Shown: positions 46,685 through 60,198 of the stretch, one piece after another
Numbering within the stretch: position 1 is the first letter of the stretch
Layout: the number at the start of each line of letters is the position of its first letter
The notes under the pieces: model-generated
Database searches by the model: none
The model's input: only the letters and a program-made list of their open reading frames with translations
What the model was told of the DNA's origin: nothing
Translations under genes and position numbers: made by a program
Origin: Larix kaempferi
Taxonomy: Eukaryota; Streptophyta; Pinopsida; Pinales; Pinaceae
Length of the DNA stretch: 64,000 nt
Reading direction: 5' to 3'
Assembly (NCBI GenBank): GCA_027924585.1
Contig: BSBM01002118.1
Span: 62,001 to 126,000 of the forward strand

Positions 46685-49600
46685 CCTAAGTCTAGCGAAA
46701 ATGCACGGTCGATTTTCAACTTTGACCAACTTCTCGGAATTTAAATTTGAGAATAGTTTTGGATGTCCATTGGTAGACAAGCATCCACACCAACTTTCGT
46801 GACGTTCCAAGATATTTTCTCCTCTACCGAAAACATACGGTCGAGTTTCAACTTTCACCAACTTCTCGTAATTGAAAATTGAGCATAGTTTTGGATGTCC
46901 CATTTGTAGACATTTGCGCACAACAACTTTCGTGAGATTCCGAGCTAATTTCACACCCTTTAAGCCCAAGTCTAGCGAAAACGCACGGTCGATTTTCAAC
47001 TTTGACGAACTTTCCAGAATATAAATTTGAGAATAGATTTGGATGTCACATTGGTAGACAAGCGTCCACACCAATTTTCGTGACGTTCCGAGCTATTTTC
47101 TCCCCCTTTAAGCCCAAGTCAAGTGAAACGCACGGTCGAGTTTCGAATTTGACTAACTTCTCGGAATTCAAAATTGAGCATAGATTTGGATGTCCCGTTG
47201 GTAGATAAGTGCACACGCCAACTTTCGTGACGTTCCGAGCTATTTTCTTCCCCTTTAAGCCCAACTCTAGAGAAAACGCACAATCGTGTTTCGGCTTTGA
47301 CCTACTTCTCTGAAATGAAAATCGAGAATAGATTTGGATGTCCCATTTCTAGACATGCGTGCACAGCAACTTTTGTGACGTTACGAGCTAATTTTACACC
47401 CTTTAAGCTCAAGTCTAGCGAAAACGCACGGTGGCGTTCGGCTTTGACCAACTCCTTGGAATTGAAATTTGAGAATAGATTTGGATGTCCCATTGGTAGA
47501 CAAGTGCGCACGCCAAGTTTCGTGACGTTCCAAGCTATTTTATCGCCCTTTAAGCCCAAGCCTAGCGAAAACGCACGGTTGAGTTTCGAATTTGACCAAC
47601 TTCTCGGAATTAAAAATTGAGCATAGATTTGGATGTCCCGTTGGTAGACAAATGCGCACGCCAACTTTCGTCCCATTACGAGCTAATTTCACACCCTTTA
47701 AGCTCAAGTCGAGCGAAAACGCACGGTCGAGTTTCGAATTTGACCAACTTCTCAGAATTGAAAATTGAGCATAGATTTGGATGTCCCGTTGGTAGACAAA
47801 TACACACACCAACTTCCGTGACGTTCCGAGCTATTTTCTCACCCTTTAAGTCTAAGTCTAGTGAAAACGCACGGTCGAGTTTCGAATTTGACCAACTTCT
47901 CGGAATTGAAAATTGAGCATAGATTTGGATGTCTCGTTGGTAGACAAATGCGCACGCCAAGTTTCGTAACATTCCGAGCTATTTTCTCACCCGTTAAGCT
48001 CAAGTCTAGCGAAAATGCACGGTCGATTTTTAACTTTGACCTACTTCTCGGAATTGAAATATGAGAATAGATTTGGATGTCACATTGGTAGACGAGCGTC
48101 CACGCCAACTTTCGTGACGTTCCGAGCTATTTTCTCCCCCTTTAAGCCCAAGTGTAGCGAAAACGTACGGTCGAGTTACGACTTTCACCAACTTCTCGAA
48201 ATTGAAATATGAGAATAGATTTGGATGTCCCATTAGAAGACAAGCGTCCACACCAACTTTCATGATGTTCCGAGCTATTTTCTCCCCCTTTAAGCCCAAG
48301 TCTAGCGAAAACGCACGATCCAGTTTCAACTTTGACCAACTTCTCGGAATTGAAATTTGAGAATAGTTTTGGATGTCCCATTGGTAGACAAGCGTCCACA
48401 CAAACTTTCATGACGTTTCAAGCTATTTTCTCCCCCTTTAAGCCCAATTCTAGCGAAAACGCACGATCGAGTTTCAACTTTGACCAACTTCTCGGAATTG
48501 AAATTTGAGAATAGTTTTTGATGTCCCATTGGTAGACAAGCATCCACACCAACTTTCATGACGTTCCGAGCTGTTTTCTCCCCCTTTAAGCCCAAGTCTA
48601 GCGAAAACGCACGGTCGAGTTTCGAATTTGACCAACTTCTCGGAATTAAAAATTGAGCATAGATTTGGATGTCCCATTGGTAGACGTATGCGCACACCAA
48701 CTTTCGTGACTTTCCGAGCTATTTTCTCCCCCTTAAAGTCCAAGTCTAGCGAAAACGCACTGTCGAGTTTCAAATTAGACCAACTTCTCGGAATTGAAAA
48801 TTGAGCATAGATTTCGATGTCCCGTTGGTAGACAAATGCGCACGCCAACTTTCCTGACGTTCCGAGCTATTTTATCACACTTTAAGCCTAAGTCTAGCGA
48901 AAACGCACGGTCGAGCTTCGAATTTGACCAACTTCTCGGAATTAAAAATTGAGCATAGATTTGGATGTCCCGTTGGTAGACAAATGCGCACACCAACTTT
49001 TGTGACGTTCCGAGCTATTTTCTCACCCTTTAAGCCTAAGTCTAGCGAAAACTCACGGTCGAGTTTCAACTTTGACCAACTTCTCAGAATATAAATTTGA
49101 GAATAGATTTGGATGTCACATTGGTAGACGAGCGTCCACGCCAACTTTCATGACGTTCCGAGCTATTTTCACACCCTTTAAGCCCAAGTCTAGCAAAAAT
49201 GCACGATCGAGTTTCAACTTTGACCAACTTCTCAGAATTGAAATTTGAGAATAGTTTTGGATGTCCCATTGGTAGACAAGCGTCCACACCAACTTTCGTG
49301 ACGATCCGAGCTGTTTTCTCCCGCTTTAAGCCCAAGTCTAGCGAAAACGCACAGTCGAGTTTCGAATTGGACCAACTTCTCGGAATTAAAAATTGAGGAT
49401 AGATTTGGATGTCTCGTTGGTAGACAAATGCGCACGCCAACTTTCGTCACATTACTAGCTAATTTCACACCCTTTAAGCTCAAGTCGAGCGAAAACGCAC
49501 GGTCGAGTTTCAAATTTGACCAACTTCTCGGAATTGAAAATTGAGCATAGATTTGGATGTCCCGTTGGTAGACAAATGCGCACACCAACTTTCGTGACGT

Positions 49601-49774
49601 TCTGAGCTATTTTCTCACCCTTTAAGCCTAATTCTAGCGAAAACGAATGGTCGAGTTTCGAATTTGACCAACTTCTCGGAATTAAAAATTGAGCATAGAT
49701 TTGGATGTCCCGTTGGTAGACAAATGCGCACGCCAACTTTCGTGACATTCCGAGCTATTTTCTCCCCCTTTAAG
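46685..49774. repeat. Module B, copy 6
   Basis: It starts with the 15-bp-deleted pair, which also carries the one-base loss GGATGTCCATTGG (around 46766). From 47703 it matches 5055 onward at offset 42648. Single-base losses at GTGAAACGCACGG (around 47125) and GGCGTTCGGC (around 47436) distinguish it from copy 1. Confidence 0.86.
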
Positions 49775-51254
49775 CCCAAGTCTAGCGAAAACGCTCGATC
49801 GAGTTTCAACTTTGACCAACTTCTCGGAATTAAAATTTGAGAATAGTTTTGGATGTCCCATTGGTAGACAAGCGTCCACACCAAGTTTCGTGACGTTCCG
49901 AGCTATTTTATCCCCCTTTAAGGCCAAGTCTAGCGAAAACGCACGGTCGAGTTTCAAATTCGACCAACTTCTCAGAATTGAAAATTGAGCATAGATTTGG
50001 ATATCTCGTTGGTAGACAAATGCGCACGCCAACTTTCCTGACGTTCCGAGCTGTTTTCTCACCCTTTAAGCCTAAGTCTAGCGAAAACGCAAGGTCGAGT
50101 TTCGAATTTGACCAACTTCTCGGAATTGAAAATTGAGCATAGATTTGGATGTCCCGTTGGTAGACAAATGCGCACGCCAACTTTCGTGACATTCCGAGCT
50201 ATTTTCTCACCCTTTAAGCCCATGTCTAGCGAAAAATTCACGGTCGATTTTCAATTTTGACCAACTTCTCGGAATATAAATTTGAGAATAGATTTGGATG
50301 TCACATTGGTAGACGAGCGTCCACCCCAACTTTCGTGACGTTCCGAGTCATTTTATCCCCCTTTAAGCCCAAGTGTAGCGAAAACGTATGGTCGAGTTGT
50401 GACTTTCACCAACTTCTCAGAATTGAAAATTGAGCATAGATTTGGATGTCCCATTTGTAGACATTCGCGCACAACTACTTTCGTCACATTATGAGCTAAT
50501 GTAACACCCTTTAAGCTAAAGTCTAGCGAAAACGAATGGTGGCATTTCAACTTTGACCAACTTCTCGAAATTGAAATATGAGAATAGATTTGGATGTCCC
50601 ATTGGTAGACAAGTACGCACGCCAACTTTCGTGACATTCGGAGCTATTTTCCTACCCTTTAAGCCCAAGTCTAGCGAAAATGCACGATCGAGTTTCAACT
50701 TTGACCAACTTCTCTGAATTAAAATTTGACAATAGTTTTGGATGTCCCATTGGTAGACAAGCGTCCACACCAACTTCGTGACGTTTCGAGCTATTTTCTC
50801 CCCCTTTAAGCCCAAGTCTAGCGAAAACGCATGGTCGAGTTTCGAATTTGAGCAACTTCTCGGAATTGAATATTGAGCATATATTTGGATGTCCCGTTGG
50901 TAGACAAATGCGCACGCCAACTTTCATGACGTTCCGAGCTATTTTCTCACGCTTTAAGCCTAAGTCTAGCGAAAATGCATGGTCGATTTTCAACGTTGAC
51001 CAACTTCTCAGAATTCAAATTTGAGAATGGATTTGGATGTCCCGTTGGTAGATAAGTGCGCACGCCAACTGTCGTGACGTTCTGAGCTATTTTTCCACCC
51101 TTTAAGCCCAAGTCTATCGAAAATGCACGACCGAGTTTCAACTTTGACCAACTTCTCTGAATTAAAATTTGACAATAGTTTTGGATGTCCCATTGGTAGA
51201 CAAGCTTCCACACCAACTTTCGTGACGTTCTGAGCTATTTTCTCCCCATTTAAG
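49775..51254. repeat. Module D, copy 5
   Basis: It contains AACGCTCGATCGAG (49775), TTAAGGCCAAG (49923), AACGCAAGG (50071) and a CCCATGTC unit with GCGAAAAATTCACGG (149 bp). It ends with CTATCGAAAATGCACGACC (51107). The CCACCCCAAC variant (around 50332) is shared with 58102 in the next copy. Confidence 0.86.
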
Positions 51255-51825
51255 CCCAAGTCTAGCGAAAACGACCAACTTCTCAGAATTGAAAATTGAG
51301 CATAGATTTGGATGTCCCGTTGGTAGACAAATGCGCACGCCAACTTTCGTCACATTACGAGCTAATTTCACACCCTTTAAGCTCAAGTCGAGCGAAAACG
51401 CACGGTCGAGTTTCGAATTTGACCAACTTCTCGGAATTGAAAATTGAGCATAGATTTGGATGTCCTATTGGTAGACAAATGCGCACACCAACTTTCGTGA
51501 CGTTCCGAGCTATTTTCCCCCCCTTAAAGGCCAAGTCTAGCGAAAACACACGGTCGAGTTTGAAATTCGACCAACTTCTCGGAATTGAAAATTGAGCATA
51601 GATTTCGATGTCCCGTTGGTAGACAAATGCGCACGCCAGCTTTCCTAACGTTCCGAGCTATTTTCTCACACTTTAAGCCTAAGTCTAGCGAAAACGCACG
51701 GTCGAGCTTCGAATTTGACCAACTTCCCGGAATTGAAAATTGAGCATAGATTTGGATGTCCCGTTGGTAGACAAGTGCGTACGCCAACGTTCGTGACGTT
51801 CTGAACTAATTTCACACCCTTTAAG
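51255..51825. repeat. Module C start fused to module A
   Basis: A 127-bp unit and two B/C-type units lead to a hybrid unit, 51678-51825. Its front (CGGTCGAGCTTCGAATTTGACC) belongs with 48887 and 56669; its back (CCCGGAATTGAAAATTGAGC, CAAGTGCGTACGCCAACG) belongs with module A near 1739. The exchange point lies in the shared GACCAACTTC sequence around 51720. Confidence 0.87.
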
Positions 51826-54465
51826 CACAAGTCTACGGAAAACGCACGGTCGATTTTCAACTTTGACCAACTTCTCACAATTTTAATTTGAGAATAGATT
51901 TGGATGTCACAGTTGTTGACATGTGCGCACTACAACTTTCGTGATTTTACGAACTAATTTCACACAGTTTAATCCCAAGTGTAGAGAAAATTCATGGTGG
52001 CATTTCGACTTTGACCAATTTCTTGGAATTGAAATTTGAGAATAGTTTTGGATGTCCCATTGGTAGACAAGCATCCACACCAACTTTCGTGACGTTCCAA
52101 GCTATTTTCTCCTCTACCGAAAACATACGGTCGAGTTTCAACTTTCACCAACTTCTCGTAATTGAAGATTGAGCATAGTTTTGGATGTCCCATTTGTAGA
52201 CATTTGCGCACAACAACTTTCGTGAGATTCCAAGCTAATTTCACACCCTTTAAGCCCAAGTCTAGCGAAAACGCACGATAGAATTTCAACTTTGAAAAAC
52301 TTCTCGGAATTGAAATATGAGAATAGATTTGGATGTCCCGTTGGTAGACAAGTACGCACACCAACTTTCGTGACGTTCGGAGCTATTTTCCTACCCTTTA
52401 AGCCCAAGTCTAGCGAAAATGCACGATCGAGTTTCAACTTTGACCAACTTCTCTGAATTAAAATTTGACAATAGTTTTGGATGTCCCATTGGTAGACAAG
52501 TGTCCACACCAACTTCGTGACGTTTCGAGCTATTTTCTCCCCCTTTAAGCCCAAGTCTAGCGAAAACGCACGGTCGAGTTTCGAATTTGAGCAACTTCTC
52601 GGAATTGAAAATTGAGCCTAGATTTGGATGTCCCGTTGGTAGACAAATGCGCACGCCAACTTTCATGACGTTCCGAGCTATTTTCTCACGCTTTAAGCCT
52701 AAGTCTAGCGAAAATGCACGGTCGATTTTCAACTTTGACCAACTTCTCAGAATTCAAATTTGAGAATGGATTTGGATGTCCCGTTGGTAGATAAGTGCGC
52801 ACGCCAACTTTCGTGACGTTCCGAGCTATTTTTCCACCCTTTAAGCCCAAGTCTATCGAAAAAGCACGACCGAGTTTCAACTTTGACCAACTTCTCTGAA
52901 TTAAAATTTGACAATAGTTTTGGATGTCCCATTGGTAGACAAGCGTCCACACCAACTTTCGTGACGTTCCGAGCTATTTTCTCCCCATTTAAGCCCAAGT
53001 CTAGCGAAAACGCACGGTCGAGTTTCAAATTCGACCAACTTCTCAGAATTGAAAATTGAGCATAGATTTGGATGTCCCGTTGGTAGACAAATGTGCATGC
53101 CAACTTTCGTGACGTTCCGATCTATTTTCCCACCCTTTAAGCCCAAGTCTAGCAAAAATGCACGATCTTGTTTCAACTTTGACCAACTTCTCGGAATTGA
53201 AATTTTAGAATAGTTTTGGATGTCCCATTGGTAGACAAGCGTCCACACCAACTTTCGTGACGTTCCGAGCTATTTTCTCCCCATTTAAGCCCAAGTCTAG
53301 CGAAAATGTACGGTCAATTTTCAACTTTGACCAACTTCTCGCAATTTAAATTTGAGAATAGATTTGGATGTCACATTTGTAGACATGTGCGCACTACAAC
53401 TTTCGTGATTTTACGAGCTAATCTCACACACTTTAATCCCAAGTCTAGAGAAAACGCATGGTGGCGTTTCGATTTTGACCAATTTCTTGGAATTCAAATT
53501 TGAGAATAGTGTTGGATGTCCCATTGGTAGAAAAGCGTCCACACCAACTTTCGTGACATTCCGAACTATTTTCTACCCCTTTAAGCCCAACTGTAGCGAA
53601 AACATACGGTCGAGTTAAGACTTTCACCAACTTCTCGGAATTGAAAATTGAGCATAGATTTGGATGTCCCATTTGTAGACATTCACGCACAACAACTTTC
53701 GTCACATTACGAGCTAATTTAACACCCTTTAAGCTCAAGTCTAGCGAAAACGCATGGTAGCATTTCGACTTTGACCAACTTCTCGGAATTGAAATATGAG
53801 AATAGATTTGGATGTACCGTTGGTAGACAAGTGCGCACACCAACTTTCGTGACGTTCCGAGCTATTTTCCCACCCTTTAAGCCCAAGTCTAGCGAAAATG
53901 CACGATCGAGTTTCAACTTTGACAAACTTCTCGAAATTTAAATTTGAGAATAGTTTTGGATGTCCCATTGGTAGACAAGCATCCACACCAACTTTCGTGA
54001 CGTTCCGAGCTATTTTCTTCCCCTTTAAGCCCAAATCTAGTGAGAACGCACGGTCAAGTTTCGAATTTGACCAACTTCTCGGAATTGAAAATTGAGCATA
54101 GATTTGGATGTCCCGTTGGTAGACAAATGCGCACACCAACTTTCATGACGTTCCGAGATATTTTCTCACCCTTTACGCCTAAGTCTAGCGAAAATGCACA
54201 GTCGATTTTCAACTTTGACCAACTTCTCGGAATTTAAATTTGAGAATGGATTTGGATGTCACATTGGTAGACGAGCGTCCACGCCAGCTTTCGTGACGTT
54301 CCGAGCTATTTTCACACCCTTTAAGCCCAAGGCTAGCGAAAATGTACGGCCGAATTTCGAATTTGACCAACTTCTCTTAATTGAAGAATGGATTTGGATG
54401 TCACATTGGTAGACGAGCGTCCACACCAACTTTCATGACGTTCCGAGATATTCTCACCCTTTACG
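51740..54465. repeat. Module A, right part, copy 4
   Basis: It enters module A in the hybrid unit and continues with CACAGTTGTTGACATGTGCG (around 51908), the 15-bp-deleted pair and the full 14456-15046 type run (52403-52993). It then follows copy 3 at offset 7781. The last unit (54326-54465) is 140 bp, as in copy 3. Confidence 0.88.
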
Positions 54466-57400
54466 CCTAAGTCTAGCGAAAATGCACGGTCGATTTTCAA
54501 CTTTGACCAACTTCTCGGAATTTAAATTTGAGAATAGTTTTGGATGTCCATTGGTAGACAAGCATCCACACCAACTTTCGTGACGTTCCAAGCTATTTTC
54601 TCCTCTACCGAAAACGTACGGTCGAGTTTCAACTTTCACCAACTTCTCGTAATTGAAGATTGAGCATAGTTTTGGATGTCCCATTTGTAGACATTTGCGC
54701 ACAACAACTTTCGTGAGATTCCGAGCTAATTTCACACCCTTTAAGCCCAAGTCTAGCGAAAACGCACGGTCGATTTTCAACTTTGATGAACTTTTCAGAA
54801 TATAAATTTGAGAATAGATTTGGATGTCACATTGGTAGACAAGCGTCCACACCAATTTTCGTGACGTTCCGAGCTATTTTCTCCCCCTTTAAGCCCAAGT
54901 CAAGTGAAAACGCACGGTTGAGTTTCGAATTTGACTAACTTCTCGGAATTCAAAATTGAGCATAGCTTTGGATGTCCCGTTGGTAGATAAGTGCACACGC
55001 CAACTTTCGTGACGTTCCGAGCTATTTTCTTCCCCTTTAAGCCCAACTCTAGAGAAAACGCACAATCGTGTTTCGGCTTTGACCTACTTCTCGGAAATGA
55101 AAATCGAGAATAGATTTGGATGTCCCATTTCTAGACATGCGTGCACAGCAACTTTTGTGACGTTACGAGCTAATTTTACACCCTTTAAGCTCAAGTCTAG
55201 CGAAAACGCACGGTGGCGTTCGGCTTTGACCAACTCCTTGGAATTGAAATTTGAGAATAGATTTGGATGTCCCATTGGTAGAGAAGTGCGCACGCCAAGT
55301 TTCGTGACGTTCCAAGCTATTTTATCGCCCTTTAAGCCCAAGCCTAGCGAAAACGCACGGTTGAGTTTCGAATTTGACCAACTTCTCGGAATTAAAAATT
55401 GAGCATAGATTTGGATGTCCCGTTGGTAGACAAATGCGCATGCCAACGTTCGTCCCATTACGAGCTAATTTCACACCCTTTAAGCTCAAGTCGAGCGAAA
55501 ACGCACGGTCGAGTTTTGAATTTGACCAACTTCTCAGAATTGAAAATTGAGCATAGATTTGGATGTCCCGTTGGTAGACAAATGCACACACCAACTTCCG
55601 TGACGTTCCGAGCTATTTTCTCACCCTTTAAGTCTAAGTCTAGTGAAAACGCACGGTCGAGTTTCGAATTTGACCAACTTCTCGGAATTGAAAATTGAGC
55701 ATAGATTTGGATGTCTTGTTGGTAGACAAATGCGCATGCCAAGTTTCGTAACATTCCGAGCTATTTTCTCACCCGTTAAGCTCAAGTCTAGCGAAAATGC
55801 ACGGTCGATTTTTAACTTTGACCTACTTCTCGGAATTGAAATATGAGAATAGATTTGGATGTCACATTGGTAGACGAGCGTCCACGCCAACTTTCGTGAC
55901 GTTCCGAGCTATTTTCTCCCCCTTTAAGCCGAAGTGTAGGGAAAAAGTACGGTCGAGTTACGACTTTCACCAACTTCTCGAAATTGAAATATGAGAATAG
56001 ATTTGGATGTCCCATTAGAAGACAAGCGTCCACACCAACTTTCATGATGTTCCGAGCTATTTTCTCCCCCTTTAAGCCCAAGTCTAGCGAAAACGCACGA
56101 TCCAGTTTCAACTTTGACCAACTTCTCGGAATTGAAATTTGAGAATAGTTTTGGATGTCCCATTGGTAGACAAGCGTCCACACAAACTTTCATGACGTTT
56201 CAAGCTATTTTCTTCCCCTTTAATCCCAATTCTAGCGAAAACGCACGATCGAGTTTCAACTTTGACCAACTTCTCTGAATTGAAATTTGAGAATAGTTTT
56301 TGATGTCCCATTGGTAGACAAGCATCCACACCAACTTTCATGACGTTCCGAGCTGTTTTCTCCCCCTTTAAGCCCAAGTCTAGCGAAAACGCACGGTCGA
56401 GTTTCGAATTTGACCAACTTCTCGGAATTAAAAATTGAGCATAGATTTGGATGTCCCGTTGGTAGACGTATGCGCACACCAACTTTCGTGACGTTCCGAG
56501 CTATTTTCTCCCCCTTAAAGGCCAAGTCTAGCGAAAACGCACGGTCGAGTTTCAAATTCGACCAACTTCTCGGAATTGAAAATTGAGCATAGATTTCGAT
56601 GTCCCGTTGGTAGACAAATGCGCACGCCAGCTTTCCTGACGTTCCGAGCTATTTTCTCACACTTTAAGCCTAAGTCTAGCGAAAACGCACGGTCGAGCTT
56701 CGAATTTGACCAACTTCTCGGAATTAAAAATTGAGCATAGATTTGGATGTCCCGTTGGTAGACAAATGCGCACACCAACTTTTGTGACGTTCCGAGCTAT
56801 TTTCTCACCCTTTAAGCCTAAGTCTAGCGAAAACTCACGGTCGAGTTTCAACTTTGGCCAACTTCTCAGAATATAAATTTGAGAATAGATTTGGATGTCA
56901 CATTGGTAGACGAGCGTCCACGCCAACTTTCATGACGTTCCGAGCTATTTTCACACCCTTTAAGCCCAAGTCTAGCGAAAATGCACGATCGAGTTTCAAC
57001 TTTGACCAACTTCTCAGAATTGAAATTTGAGAATAGTTTTGGATGTCCCATTGGTAGACAAGCGTCCACACCAACTTTCGTGACGATCCGAGCTGTTTTC
57101 TCCCCCTTTAAGCCCAAGTCTAGCGAAAACGCACAGTCGAGTTTCAAATTGGACCAACTTCTCGGAATTAAAAATTGAGGATAGATTTGGATGTCTCGTT
57201 GGTAGACAAATGCGCACGCCAACTTTCGTCACATTACTAGCTAATTTCACACCCTTTGAGCTCAAGTCGAGCGAAAACGCACGGTCGAGTTTCAAATTTG
57301 ACCAACTTCTCGGAATTGAAAATTGAGAATAGATTTGGATGTCCCGTTGGTAGACAAATGCGCAAACCAACTTTCGTGACGTTCCGAGCTATTTTCTCAC

Positions 57401-57556
57401 CCTTTAAGCCTAATTCTAGCGAAAACGAATGGTCGAGTTTCGAATTTGACCAACTTCTCGGAATTAAAAATTGAGCATAGATTTGGATGTCCCGTTGGTA
57501 GACAAATGCGCACGCCAACTTTCGTGACATTCCGAGCTATTTTCTCCCCCTTTAAG
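54466..57556. repeat. Module B, copy 7
   Basis: It matches module B copy 6 at offset 7781-7782 throughout. Private changes include AAGCCGAAGTGTAGGGAAAAAG (around 55927) and GGATGTCTTGTTGG (around 55710). It shares the single-base losses GGATGTCCATTGG and GGCGTTCGGC. Confidence 0.87.
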
Positions 57557-59035
57557 CCCAAGTCTAGCGAAAACGCTCGATCGAGTTTCAACTTTGACCA
57601 ACTTCTCGGAATTAAAATTTGAGAATAGTTTTGGATGTCCCATTGGTAGACAAGCGTCCACACCAACTTTCGTGACGTTCCGAGCTATTTTATCCCCCTT
57701 TAAGGCCAAGTCTAGCGAAAACGCACGGTCGAGTTTCAAATTCGACCAACTTCTCAGAATTGAAAATTGAGCATAGATTTGGATGTCTCGTTGGTAGACA
57801 AATGCGCACGCCAACTTTCCTGACGTTCCGAGCTGTTTTCTCACCCTTTAAGCCTAAGTCTAGCGAAAACGCAAGGTCGAGTTTCGAATTTGACCAACTT
57901 CTCGGAATTGAAAATTGAGCATAGATTTGGATGTCCCGTTGGTAGACAAATGCGCACGCCAACTTTCGTGACATTCCGAGCTATTTTCTCACCCTTTAAG
58001 CCCATGTCTAGCGAAAACGCACGGTCGATTTTCAACTTTGACCAACTTCTCGGAATATAAATTTGAGAATAGATTTGGATGTCACATTGGTAGACGAGCG
58101 TCCACCCCAACTTTCGTGACGTTCTGAGCCATTTTCTCCCCCTTTAAGCCCAAGTGTAGCGAAAACGTATGGTCGAGTTGCGACTTTCACCAACTTCTCG
58201 GAATTGAAAATTGAGCATAGATTTGGATGTCCCATTTGTAGACATTCGCGCACAACTACTTTCGTCACATTACGAGCTAATGTAACACCCTTTAAGCTAA
58301 AGTCTAGCGAAAACGAATGGTGGCATTTCAACTTTGACCAACTTCTCGAAATTGAAATATGAGAATAGATTTGGATGTCCCATTGGTAGACAAGTATGCA
58401 CGCCAACTTTCGTGACGTTCGGAGCTATTTTCCTACCCTTTAAGCCCAAGTCTAGCGAAAATGCACGATCGAGTTTACACTTTGACCAACTTCTCTGAAT
58501 TAAAATTTGACAATAGTTTTGGATGTCCCATTGGTAGACAAGCGTCCACACCAACTTCGTGACGTTTCGAGCTATTTTCTCCCCCTTTAAGCCCAAGTCT
58601 AGCGAAAACGCATGGTCGAGTTTCGAATTTGAGCAACTTCTCGGAATTGAATATTGAGCATAGATTTGGATGTCCCGTTGGTAGACAAATGCGCACGCCA
58701 ACTTTCATGACGTTCCGAGCTATTTTCTCACGCTTTAAGCCTAAGTCTAGCGAAAATGCACGGTCGATTTTCAACGTTGACCAACTTCTCAGAATTCAAA
58801 TTTGAGAATGGATTTGGATGTCCCGTTGGTAGATAAGTGCGCACGCCAACTTTCGTGACGTTCTGAGCTATTTTTCCACCCTTTAAGCCCAAGTCTATCG
58901 AAAATGCACGACCGAGTTTCAACTTTGACCAACTTCTCTGAATTAAAATTTGACAATAGTTTTGGATGTCCCATTGGTAGACAAGCGTCCACACCAACTT
59001 TCGTGACGTTCTGAGCTATTTTCTCACCATTTAAG
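57557..59035. repeat. Module D, copy 6
   Basis: It parallels 49775-51254 at offset 7782, then 7781. It retains CCACCCCAAC (58102), CTTTAAGCTAAAGTC (around 58290) and GTTCTGAGC variants found in copy 5. Unit 58445 has GAGTTTACACTTTGACC where others have GAGTTTCAACTTTGACC. Confidence 0.86.
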
Positions 59036-60198
59036 CCCAAGTCTAGCGAAAACGACCAACTTCTCAGAATTGAAAATTGAGCATAGATTTGGATGTCCCG
59101 TTGGTAGACAAATGCGCACGCCAACTTTCGTCACATTACGAGCTAATTTCACACCCTTTAAGCTCAAGTCGAGCGAAAACGCACGGTCGAGTTTCGAATT
59201 TGACCAACTTCTCGGAATTGAAAATTGAGCATAGATTTGGATGTCCTATTGGTAGACAAATGCGCACACCAACTTTCGTGACGTTCCAAGCTATTTTCTC
59301 GCCCTTTAAGCCTAAGTCTAGCGAAAACACACGGTCAAGTTTCGAATTTGACCAACTTCTCGGAATTGAAATATGAGAATAGATTTGGATGTCCCGTTGG
59401 TAGACAAATGCGCACGCCAACTTTCGTGACATTCCCAGCTATTTTCTCACCTTTTAAGCGCATGTCTAGGGAAAATGCACGGTCGATTTTCAACTTTGAC
59501 CAACTTCTCGGAATATAAATTTGAGAATAGATTTGGATGTCACATTGGTAGACGAGCGTCCACGCTAACTTTCGTGACGTTCTGAGCTATTTTCTCCCCC
59601 TTTAAGCCCAAGTGTAGCGAAAACGTACGGTCGAGTTACGACTTTCACCAACTTCTCGGAATTGAAAATTGAGCATAGATTTGGATGTCCCATTTATAGA
59701 CATTCGCGCACAACTACTTTCGTCACATTACGAGCTAATGTAACACCCTTTAAGCTCAAGTCTAGCGAAAACGCATGGTGGCATTTCAACTTTGACCAAC
59801 TTCTCGGAATTGAAATAAGAGAATAGATTTGGATGTGCCGTTGGTAGACAAGTACGCACGCCAACTTTCGTGACGTTCGGAGCTATTTTCCCACCCTTTA
59901 AGCCCACGTCTAGCGAAAATGCACGATCGAGTTTCGACTTTGACCAACTTCTTTGAATTGAAATTTGACAATAGTTTTGGATGTCACATTGGTAGACGAG
60001 CGTCCACGCCAACTTTCGTGACGTTCTGAGCTATTTTCTCACCCTTTAAGCCCAAGTCTATCGAAAACGCATGATCGAGCTTCAACTTTGATTAACTTCT
60101 CTTAATTGAAATTTGAGAATAGTTTTGGATGTCCCACTGGTAGACAAGCGTCCACACCAACTTTCGTGACATTCCGAGCTATTTTCTCCCCCTTTAAG
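59036..60198. repeat. Module C, last copy
   Basis: It begins with the 127-bp unit and has CTCAAGTCGAGCG, TAAGCGCATGTCTAGGG (59459), GTGTAGCG, CCCATTTATAGACATTCG, CATGGTGGC and CCCACGTC units. It ends with the TTTGATTAAC unit, after which module A starts, as at 12422. Confidence 0.87.

Larger units (their letters stand above)
45213..51600. repeat. First copy of a 7.78-kb higher-order repeat
   Basis: From 45213 the sequence runs parallel to 52994 onward at offset 7781 or 7782 for more than 6 kb, across parts of modules A, B, D and C. Distinctive shared features include GGATGTCCATTGG with one C lost, GATATT-CACCC two-base losses, GGCGTTCGGC and the 127-bp unit. In one 80-bp stretch compared (46090 against 53871) there was a single change. 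Confidence 0.88.
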
